Shown here piece after piece: positions 57,431 through 64,000 of a stretch of 64,000 nt of DNA; position 1 is the first letter of the stretch; each line of letters opens with the position of its first letter. The translations under genes were made by a program, and so were the position numbers. Where the stretch lies: assembly GCA_002050165.1 (NCBI GenBank), contig MWSW01000004.1, positions 62,001 to 126,000 on the forward strand, in the 5' to 3' direction. Under the pieces are notes generated by a model that was not told where the DNA came from, did not search any database, and saw nothing but the letters and a program-made list of their open reading frames with translations. The DNA is from Candidatus Tepidiaquacellales bacterium OLB4/UTCHB1. Its GTDB lineage: Bacteria; Bacteroidota; Ignavibacteria; Tepidaquicellales; Tepidaquicellaceae.

Positions 57431-60073
57431 CTATTTACCCAACCGTGACTTCACCTCGTTTATTTTTTGTTGAATTTTTTGGTCACCCGGACTCAATGCC
57501 TGAACCTTCAACAACATATCGAGTAATTCCGCATCACGCTTTTGTAGTTCAAGCATTTCAATACTCAATTGGTAAGGGTTATATGATCTTTGGAAATTTC
57601 CGGGATTTTTTTCTATCTCAAGTTTCGCCCCCTCGATTACGTCGTTCGCATATCGGTTAAACCTTTCCTGATCGCCGAGGCTTTCAAGTAAAATTGCCAA
57701 ATCATATTTCAATCTGTAATCCATTGGAACAACTGTTTCGGGTAGCTCTTGTTCCATAGTCTCAACAGTCTTCAATGCCAGATGCTTTTTCTCTGGTATA
57801 TCACCGTACCACAAAGCAAGCCTCATGAATAACCCTCGGTACGTATCAATCATCCTTTGTTGAACATCATCGAGAAATAGTTTTGGATTATCTAAATTTT
57901 TAAACATAAAACCGTATTGCGGACTTGAGCTTGCTTCATCAACGGGCTCGAGCAATGACTTGTGCATAATTTCTTCATTCAATGACAATCCTTTTGAATT
58001 CATCGGAACCTTGTACGGAAGCAACTTCTGAGCCATCCCGCCTAACTGGAGATATTCATCAAGCCCGATATAATTATCACTGGAAACTGTTATTGAGAAA
58101 TAAATCGGCCTCTCCCAGTTGTTGGCTTTAATTATGTCAAGCACAACAAGGTCGTTTACTTTAACGGCGGTAATAACCTGATTACCGCTTTGCTGTCTGA
58201 TAGTTGGAGGCATTACAAAAGAAAGCTCTGATGGCTTGGTCTGCATAGTATCAGGGTAGGCGGATACGGGTACAGGTATTTTTACAACCCGGTTAGTTTC
58301 CCATTGAACCGGCTGAAGTTTTGTAATCTGAACGTCGTTGAAAGTAAACGGAACAGGTAATGCTCCGTAAGGTCTTTCGTTTTTTAGTTGAAGATTGTAC
58401 CAATCAATCTGCGCAAGTGAAAGGTTGACAACCCTCACATCCGTTCTGATACCGTAAATTGCCTGCAATGCCCAAAGTGGAAATGTGTCGTTATCACCAT
58501 TTGTAAAAAGAATTGCGTCCTTCTCCAGAGATTGTAAAAGATTATAAGCATACGTATAAGGTAAATAGTTTACACTCCTGTCTTTGTAGGCATAGTTTAC
58601 TCGTGCCATATTAAAAGGAATGAAAACGAAAAGTAATACTATTGCGGTTATGGAAAAAATCTTTGCACTTTGCCCGATAAATTTCTCTTTGATCAAATCT
58701 ATAATTCCCGAAACCCCTATTCCAATCCACATTGAAAAAATGAAAAACGAACCAAAGTAAAAATAGTCACGTTCTCGCGGTTGCGGATTTTGTTGGTTCT
58801 GGTAGAGTGCCGTCAATACGCCAAGGACAATGAACATCAAAAGAAGAAGGTGGCCGAACCGCTTATCTCGATAGTAAGTGTAAAACAATCCAAAAAGCCC
58901 GATTATAAACGGTATAGCGAAAAATTTCGAGAAGTCAACTCCGTCTCCCTGATCGTGTCCTTCTCTGCCAATGAAATTCCAATAAAGATATCTAAGGTAC
59001 ATTTCATTTATCTGGTATTCCCACATGAACGATAAATCACTTGAGTAATTTGAATAGGTGATTTGCTGGTGGGGCATATTGGTGTACCGCCTTGGCCAGA
59101 TTAAAGGTTGTTCACCGTATTGTTCCCGGTTCATGTATGCGATAAATCGCTCCATATCTTTAGGTGCATTCTGGTTGATTGGAAGATTTACAATATCAGC
59201 TCTCAGAAAAACCATCCCATACGTAGAATAACCTACATTAACGAAAAACAAACAAAGCAACGCAAGACGAAGAACCGGTTTTTTGTTAACAGTAGAATAG
59301 TAGATCCCGTAAACTATCAAACCGACATAAATCAAAACTGCAATCAGACCATATTCAAAAATCTTAGGAATCTTTGTAACTGTAATCGGAAAGACAACAA
59401 CGAAAGCGAGACCGGATACCGCAAGTGCTTTCAAAAAGCCTAAATTAGAATATTCAAATTTTCTAAGGTAATAAATTAAAACCGCCATGATGAGCATCTG
59501 AACTACAAGCAGGTGTGAGCCGATCCCAAGCCCAATTAAAAAGGCAATTAAAATGAAAATATTATCGCTGCCCTGTTCATTTGCTTTTTCCCACCATACC
59601 ATCAGTAGCCATGAAATAATTGTTACGAAAAATAAAGCATTCGCATAAGCTTCGGTTTCAAGCGCATTGAACCAAATTGTATCAGCAAACGAAAGTGAAA
59701 GCGCACCGATTGCTGCTGAACAACATACAAACAAAGCATCCATTGTTCCGGAAGGTTCACCTCTCCATATCTTCAGGATTTTTATCAGAACAAGATAAAC
59801 CAGCATAACCGAAATGCTCGAACAAATTACAGATAGCAAATTAGCCCTGAGCGGAACTTCGGAAATGAATGGTAAAATTAAGGTAAAAATTTTGACAAGA
59901 AGTGTATTGGTTGGTGTACCCGGAGGGTGAGAGTTCCCTAAAATATAGCCAACCGCAGTATATTCACCTGCATCCCAAAAAGCAAACGTTTGTTGAACTG
60001 TCAGCAAATATATTACAAACGATATTAAGAAAACTGCTGCACCTATGATTCGGTACAAAACGGTATTATTCAT
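57431..60073 (-). CDS. DUF2723 protein (protein O-mannosyltransferase-like membrane protein)
   Basis: An 880-residue membrane protein. The N-terminal 530 residues hold about twelve helices with a GT-C-type start: FAFWDAGEYTAVGYILGNSHPPGTP, in which DxGE and HPPG are the signature of DUF2723/TMEM260-like proteins. The C-terminal 300 residues are soluble, with a YLPYTYAYNLLQSLEKDAIL then TNGDNDTFPLWALQ motif and a TPR-like end. Relatives are thought to transfer mannose or other sugars to secreted proteins from a lipid-linked donor. The protein is common in Bacteroidota-group genomes and of normal length. It is the first gene of the operon reaching down to the MFS gene. Confidence 0.85.
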   Translation of the reverse strand: MNNTVLYRIIGAAVFLISFVIYLLTVQQTFAFWDAGEYTAVGYILGNSHPPGTPTNTLLVKIFTLILPFISEVPLRANLLSVICSSISVMLVYLVLIKILKIWRGEPSGTMDALFVCCSAAIGALSLSFADTIWFNALETEAYANALFFVTIISWLLMVWWEKANEQGSDNIFILIAFLIGLGIGSHLLVVQMLIMAVLIYYLRKFEYSNLGFLKALAVSGLAFVVVFPITVTKIPKIFEYGLIAVLIYVGLIVYGIYYSTVNKKPVLRLALLCLFFVNVGYSTYGMVFLRADIVNLPINQNAPKDMERFIAYMNREQYGEQPLIWPRRYTNMPHQQITYSNYSSDLSFMWEYQINEMYLRYLYWNFIGREGHDQGDGVDFSKFFAIPFIIGLFGLFYTYYRDKRFGHLLLLMFIVLGVLTALYQNQQNPQPRERDYFYFGSFFIFSMWIGIGVSGIIDLIKEKFIGQSAKIFSITAIVLLFVFIPFNMARVNYAYKDRSVNYLPYTYAYNLLQSLEKDAILFTNGDNDTFPLWALQAIYGIRTDVRVVNLSLAQIDWYNLQLKNERPYGALPVPFTFNDVQITKLQPVQWETNRVVKIPVPVSAYPDTMQTKPSELSFVMPPTIRQQSGNQVITAVKVNDLVVLDIIKANNWERPIYFSITVSSDNYIGLDEYLQLGGMAQKLLPYKVPMNSKGLSLNEEIMHKSLLEPVDEASSSPQYGFMFKNLDNPKLFLDDVQQRMIDTYRGLFMRLALWYGDIPEKKHLALKTVETMEQELPETVVPMDYRLKYDLAILLESLGDQERFNRYANDVIEGAKLEIEKNPGNFQRSYNPYQLSIEMLELQKRDAELLDMLLKVQALSPGDQKIQQKINEVKSRLGK

Positions 60074-60157
60074 CTACAAAATTGGTTTTAAAATAAGAGA
60101 TAAAACTAATAATTTAATCATGCTTATTCAATGCTCATATAACAATAAAATTCTAAC

Positions 60158-60592
60158 ATGAAAATCTCACCCCTGTATCTGATAATAACATTTCTACTGT
60201 CAGCTTTAATTTATGGTTGTGAAGATAATATAATTCCCGGACTCCAGGAAAAACTAATTAAAGCAGATAAAATTACAATTTACTTCTTCGATGAAGGAAC
60301 AAACACGGTATCTGACCCCGATAAAATTGTTACCATTGAACAAAAGCAAGATATTAACACTTTAATTAATTCAATCAGCGGTGAAAGTTCGCCTGAATAC
60401 AAGTGTGGGTATAACGGTTCAATAGAATTTTTTAATGATAATAAAAGTATTTTTGTAACTGAATTTAATTTTGAAAATGATTGTGCTCATTTCGTGTTCA
60501 GGTACAATAAAGAAATGTTCAGCAAAAAAATGGAGGAATCGGGAATTCGTTTATTAAAAGAATATTTTAGCAGAACTCACAAGAAAGGTTGA
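60158..60592 (+). CDS. Hypothetical lipoprotein
   Basis: A 144-residue lipoprotein with a lipobox ending LIYGC (Cys about 21). The mature domain is acidic, with no motif I recognise; KITIYFFDEG and CGYNGSIEFF suggest a small beta fold. Its stop lies one base before the start of the first TPR gene, so the two are probably cotranscribed. Confidence 0.6.
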   Translation: MKISPLYLIITFLLSALIYGCEDNIIPGLQEKLIKADKITIYFFDEGTNTVSDPDKIVTIEQKQDINTLINSISGESSPEYKCGYNGSIEFFNDNKSIFVTEFNFENDCAHFVFRYNKEMFSKKMEESGIRLLKEYFSRTHKKG

Positions 60593-60593
60593 A

Positions 60594-61421
60594 ATGAAAA
60601 CTTTATCTCTGTTTATTTTTTTTCTTGTTCCTTTTACATCATTCGCGAACGATGATAAACTAAAAGAAGCGGAGGAATTATTTAGTTCAGGGAATATCGA
60701 AGGAGCAATTCAGCTCCTGACCGACCATTTAACGGATTCACCTGATGATATTAATGCTTATCTGCTACGGGCCGATTACTACTCTCTCTCAGGTAAGTTA
60801 TCGTTGGCGGCAGAAGATTTAATTGCAGCTGAAAAAATATCTGATGACCATCCGAGAATTTATTCGATACGGGGAAATCTGGAAATGCTGGTTGATAACT
60901 ACAATGAGGCAATTAAAAATTACAAACGTTCACTGGAAATAGATTCCACCAATGCCGTAGTTTTAAATTCAATTGCTATTGCTTATTTTAAGTCAGGAAA
61001 GAGCTCTGATTGCATGAAATATTTTGAGAAATCAATTGAACTTGACTCTACGAATCCGGATACGTTTGCAAATTTTGGATTGGTTCTTTTCTATTCTAAT
61101 GATACCCTTGGCGCAATAAAAAATTTAACGAAAGCAGTTGAACTCAATCCAGCATCAGTTAAAAACATTATTCAACTCGGTGCACTATATGACAATATAG
61201 GCGAACACAATAAAGCAATTACGATTTACAATAAGGCGATTGACTATGACCCGGAAAACGGTGAAGCATATTGCAGAAGAGGAATAGCAAAATTTAACTC
61301 CGGAGAATTTAAAGGTGCACTTTATGACTTTGAAACAGGGCTAAAATTGAACCCGGAATTGGAGGACCAGGTCAGAAGCTACATTGAAGATGCAGAAAAA
61401 TACATTGAGGAAAAGGAATGA
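60594..61421 (+). CDS. Exported TPR-repeat protein 1
   Basis: A 275-residue protein with a signal peptide (about 1-18, TSFA). It has about seven consecutive tetratricopeptide repeats, seen in the period-34 patterns such as NAVVLNSIAIAYFKSGK and GEAYCRRGIAKFNSGEFKGAL. It probably serves as a scaffold for protein contacts in the periplasm. The second TPR gene follows 92 bases downstream. Confidence 0.78.
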   Translation: MKTLSLFIFFLVPFTSFANDDKLKEAEELFSSGNIEGAIQLLTDHLTDSPDDINAYLLRADYYSLSGKLSLAAEDLIAAEKISDDHPRIYSIRGNLEMLVDNYNEAIKNYKRSLEIDSTNAVVLNSIAIAYFKSGKSSDCMKYFEKSIELDSTNPDTFANFGLVLFYSNDTLGAIKNLTKAVELNPASVKNIIQLGALYDNIGEHNKAITIYNKAIDYDPENGEAYCRRGIAKFNSGEFKGALYDFETGLKLNPELEDQVRSYIEDAEKYIEEKE

Positions 61422-61513
61422 TAATTTTATTCTTGTAGAAAATACATTTGCTCTTCCGAATTAGAAATTATTATTACCTAAAATATTTAATCAGGAACCC
61501 TTTCAATAATTAA

Positions 61514-62269
61514 ATGAAATCCGAAAAACTCATGAAACCAAAATATATTCTATCGTTCTTGTTGTTTATATTATCATTTTCAACTGCGATATATTCACAA
61601 AATAACCCAAACGATATATTAAACAGAGCTGTCCGCGAACAAAATGCCGGAAAGGATGTTGATGCTATCAATTCATTTACCAATTATATCAATTTAGTTC
61701 AAACAAATTCCGAAGCATATTATAAACGAGCGTTATCATATCATAAATTAAATATGCTCAAAGCTGCAGAATCCGACCTTTTGAAAGCTATCGAGCTGAA
61801 TGACAAATTAAGTATGGCGTATAATATTTTAGGATTGATTTCACAAAATTCCGGTGATACAGTAAAAGCGCTTGACTATTTTACCCAGGCTATTCAGATT
61901 GATCCCGGGTTTGCAGAAGCTTTTAACAACAGGGGGTATTTATACGGACGGTTGGGGAAATATAATCTGGCGTTAATGGATTTAAACAAGGCAATTGAGC
62001 TTGAGCAAAAAGTACCGGGTTATTACTATAACAGAGGTTTCCTGCATGTTCAAACCGATGATTTTAAAAATGCACTGAACGATTTCACTGCGGCAATAAA
62101 TCTCAATCCCGATTATGCGTTGGCATTCTTGAGCAGAGGTATGGTTCATTACCAGGTTGGAAATTACAGTGATTGTATTTACGATATGAATCTTGCGAAA
62201 AAACTCAATCCATCGTATTCAGTAGAAGCGGATAAATTTATAAGAGCAGCGCGGGGATATTTAGAATGA
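61514..62269 (+). CDS. Exported TPR-repeat protein 2
   Basis: A 251-residue protein with a signal peptide; the start may be the first ATG or the one six codons later (61532), which gives a cleaner signal peptide. About six TPRs fill the rest, e.g. AYNILGLISQNSGDTVKALDYF and YYYNRGFLHVQTDDFKNAL. It resembles TPR protein 1 in layout, suggesting duplication of a repeat-protein gene. Its function is unknown. Confidence 0.78.
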   Translation: MKSEKLMKPKYILSFLLFILSFSTAIYSQNNPNDILNRAVREQNAGKDVDAINSFTNYINLVQTNSEAYYKRALSYHKLNMLKAAESDLLKAIELNDKLSMAYNILGLISQNSGDTVKALDYFTQAIQIDPGFAEAFNNRGYLYGRLGKYNLALMDLNKAIELEQKVPGYYYNRGFLHVQTDDFKNALNDFTAAINLNPDYALAFLSRGMVHYQVGNYSDCIYDMNLAKKLNPSYSVEADKFIRAARGYLE

Positions 62270-62606
62270 GATAAGGTTCATTTGTAAATACCTTTTGATA
62301 TCCTTTAAAAAGATTTCTGTCGTTTTTCCGAAGCTACGTTTATTAATTAGTTTTATATATTCCCCATCTTGTTTTGTTTGAATTGATTGCATCGGATGCG
62401 GAGTAAATGTGAAAATTAAATTTATTGAATTTAAAAATGAACCAATTTCCATATTACGCCAAAAAAATCCATTAGATTTAAAAAATGATGATATGTAAGG
62501 TTTCCCGATTTTAATTACATAACCTGTTCTTAATTTTTGACATTTAAAGAAATTTCTCTTTGGCTCACAGCATATTTATATATAATTTTGAGGAAAAAAT
62601 AAAGTT
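62270..62606. other. 337-base intergenic region
   Basis: An AT-rich stretch between the TPR gene and the OB-fold lipoprotein. A minus-strand frame of 63 codons exists here but shows no protein character I trust. I see no hairpin, RNA gene or repeat. Confidence 0.5.
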
Positions 62607-63083
62607 ATGAAACAGACATTAATTTCACTCTATATTATACTTCTTTTGCTGGGTTGTTCAAATGATGAAAATGTAATCGGAATTAAGAAGTTCAATAGAG
62701 ACGCAGACTCCATCAGTGTGAAATATTCGACAGATAAAGTTACGGACTCTGTTTCCGGTAAACCTGACGAACATTTGGAAAATCTCGAGGAAAATACCGT
62801 AATTGAGCCGATAGAAGCGCGGGGATATCTTGGAAAGGAATTGACTGTAGAAGGATACGTTGCTGATGTATTTAAAAATGAGCGGGTTGCTTATCTTAAC
62901 TTCGATAAAAAATTTCCGAATAATAGTTTTTCCGGTGTGATTTTTGCAAAAAATTTTGACGCGTTTGAAAATATTTTCAACTACAAAAATAAGACTGTAA
63001 AACTTAAAGGAAAAATATCGGAATACAAAGGCAGGCCTCAGATTATTATAAACTCTGAAGATCAACTTGAAATCGTTGAATGA
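62607..63083 (+). CDS. OB-fold lipoprotein
   Basis: A 158-residue lipoprotein with lipobox LLLGC (Cys about 16). A low-complexity linker runs to about residue 70, then an OB-fold domain with ARGYLGKELTVEGYVADVF, FPNNSFSGVIF and VKLKGKISEYKGRPQIII. That last pattern is typical of tRNA-anti-like OB folds, often found in exported proteins of this group. The 3' end overlaps the Era start (ATGA). It may bind a nucleic acid or oligosaccharide; unknown. Confidence 0.68.
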   Translation: MKQTLISLYIILLLLGCSNDENVIGIKKFNRDADSISVKYSTDKVTDSVSGKPDEHLENLEENTVIEPIEARGYLGKELTVEGYVADVFKNERVAYLNFDKKFPNNSFSGVIFAKNFDAFENIFNYKNKTVKLKGKISEYKGRPQIIINSEDQLEIVE

Positions 63084-63961
63084 CTAAATGCGGATACGTC
63101 GCCATTCTCGGCATACCTAACGCCGGTAAATCAACCCTCATGAACAAAATTATCGGGGTTGATCTTAGTATTGTAACCCATAAACCACAAACCACCAGGA
63201 ATAAAATCACCGGTATATATACCGATAGGGATTCGCAAATAATTATACTTGATACTCCGGGTATAATTGAGCCGAAATATGAATTGCAATCGTACATGAT
63301 GAAAGAAGTTTCCTCATCCGTTAATGATGCCGATACCGTAATTCACCTCATTGATATTACCCAACCACGTTTACAGGATCAATTAATTATTATTGAGCCA
63401 TACCGTGATTTCCTCAGGAGAAAAAAAACTCTTACGGTTTTAAATAAAATTGACGAGATTTCACAAAGTGAACTTGAGAGAAAGATCTCTGAAATTAGTG
63501 GAAAATCTTTGAACGATGAGTTAATTCCTGTATCGGCGAAGTATCATTTTAATATTAAAAAACTGATTGAAGAAATTAAATCTTCATTACCCGAATCAAA
63601 TTTTCTTTTCGAACCTGATGAATTAACGAACCGACCGGAGAGATTTTTCGTTGCTGAAATAATTCGTGAAAAAATACTTGAACTATTCGAGGAAGAAATT
63701 CCGTACAGTGTGTTTGTTGAAATTACTGAATTCAAGGACAGGAAAGGGAACGGAAGTTTCATTTCAGCGGATATAATTCTTGACAGGGAAACTCAGAAGG
63801 CAATTATAATCGGTAAATTCGGATCGGCTCTAAAACAACTCGGAACAACCGCCAGAATTTCAATTGAACAATTCCTCTCACGAAAAGTATATCTGGATTT
63901 GTTTGTAAAAGTCAGAAAAAACTGGCGAAAAAATGAATCCTTTCTTAAGAGAAAATTCTGA
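63080..63961 (+). CDS. era: GTPase Era
   Basis: A 293-residue Era GTPase, which binds the 3' end of 16S rRNA during small-subunit maturation. The G1 motif is GIPNAGKST, G3 is DTPG, G4 is NKID (about residue 123) and G5 is SAK. The switch I region has THKPQTTRNKITG. The C-terminal KH domain is intact with IGKFGSALKQLGTTAR and terminates with the usual FVKVRKNWR. Length and layout are normal. It overlaps the OB-fold lipoprotein gene by four bases. Confidence 0.96.
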   Translation: MTKCGYVAILGIPNAGKSTLMNKIIGVDLSIVTHKPQTTRNKITGIYTDRDSQIIILDTPGIIEPKYELQSYMMKEVSSSVNDADTVIHLIDITQPRLQDQLIIIEPYRDFLRRKKTLTVLNKIDEISQSELERKISEISGKSLNDELIPVSAKYHFNIKKLIEEIKSSLPESNFLFEPDELTNRPERFFVAEIIREKILELFEEEIPYSVFVEITEFKDRKGNGSFISADIILDRETQKAIIIGKFGSALKQLGTTARISIEQFLSRKVYLDLFVKVRKNWRKNESFLKRKF

Positions 63962-64000
63962 AAAGTACACAATCCTACTGCATCTTTCTCACATAGTGTT

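Noticed and set aside
62261-62452. 63-codon minus-strand frame in the gap before the OB-fold lipoprotein
   Set aside because: No start context, hydrophobic signal, domain or conserved pattern; likely chance in AT-rich DNA.

Overview
This 64 kb window is an AT-rich chromosomal segment from a Gram-negative, anaerobically respiring bacterium. It most resembles the Ignavibacteria / Bacteroidota-Chlorobi group. This is a judgement from gene content, not a phylogeny: a Sec-type (clade II) N2O reductase operon, DUF2723 mannosyltransferase-like protein, S9D glutamyl endopeptidase, DUF6150-like repeat protein, a TPP-riboswitch-controlled TonB receptor, and many lipoproteins and TPR proteins. No rRNA, tRNA, CRISPR array, intact insertion sequence or prophage was seen.

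Layout. (1) 1-8.8 kb, minus strand: partial ferritin, a seven-repeat secreted protein, a Spy/CpxP-like protein, a HEAT-cyclophilin fusion, tandem 5'-nucleotidases, a peptidase E-SnoaL fusion, a lipoprotein and an S9D peptidase. (2) 8.9-14.5 kb, plus strand: two hypotheticals, a NarK-type transporter with an extra inserted domain, a TDT-family channel/transporter and a DUF4349 lipoprotein. (3) 14.9-35.9 kb, plus strand: a tightly packed run of fifteen genes, the centrepiece of the window. (4) 36.4-43.8 kb: a clade II nos operon (cytochrome c, NosZ, membrane-NosL fusion, NosD, NosF, NosY) and an NnrS-like protein. (5) 43.9-45.05 kb: two decayed genes, an aminomuconic-semialdehyde dehydrogenase remnant and an aminomuconate deaminase (Rid) remnant. 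(6) 45-48.2 kb: HdeD-like and DUF2007 proteins, guanine deaminase, M1 peptidase. (7) 48.2-54.2 kb, minus strand: SUF genes with a PaaE-like reductase, then a TonB receptor behind a TPP riboswitch. (8) 54.2-60.1 kb, minus strand: DoxX, MFS, two paralogous secreted proteins, DUF2723. (9) 60.2-64 kb: lipoproteins, two TPR proteins and Era.

The exciting system. The fifteen-gene run encodes a HisC-like aminotransferase, a two-subunit indolepyruvate oxidoreductase (its alpha subunit fused to a GltD-like FAD/NAD module), a three-subunit molybdenum hydroxylase, a hydantoinase/oxoprolinase pair, a family III CoA-transferase, a split B12-dependent acyl-CoA mutase, an acyl-CoA dehydrogenase lacking its catalytic glutamate, a fused 3-hydroxyacyl-CoA dehydrogenase/enoyl-CoA hydratase, a thiolase and a Rid-family protein. 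Apart from the aminotransferase and indolepyruvate oxidoreductase, this parts list closely matches the anaerobic indoleacetate (auxin) pathway described in denitrifying Aromatoleum/Azoarcus (iaa genes). Here the usual CoA ligase is absent, and an aminotransferase plus indolepyruvate oxidoreductase stand in its place. The inferred route is tryptophan -> indolepyruvate -> indoleacetyl-CoA -> 2-oxindole-acetyl-CoA -> (2-aminophenyl)succinyl-CoA -> (2-aminobenzyl)malonyl-CoA -> 2-aminocinnamoyl-CoA -> 2-aminobenzoyl-CoA + acetyl-CoA. This would be an oxygen-independent tryptophan catabolic operon. Electrons could pass to N2O through the adjacent nos operon. Similar FNR-like palindromes lie upstream of the narK-like gene, this operon and the nos operon. 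The decayed kynurenine-type genes nearby suggest that an oxygen-dependent tryptophan route was lost. The pathway assignment is inference from gene content and active-site residues; it has not been tested.
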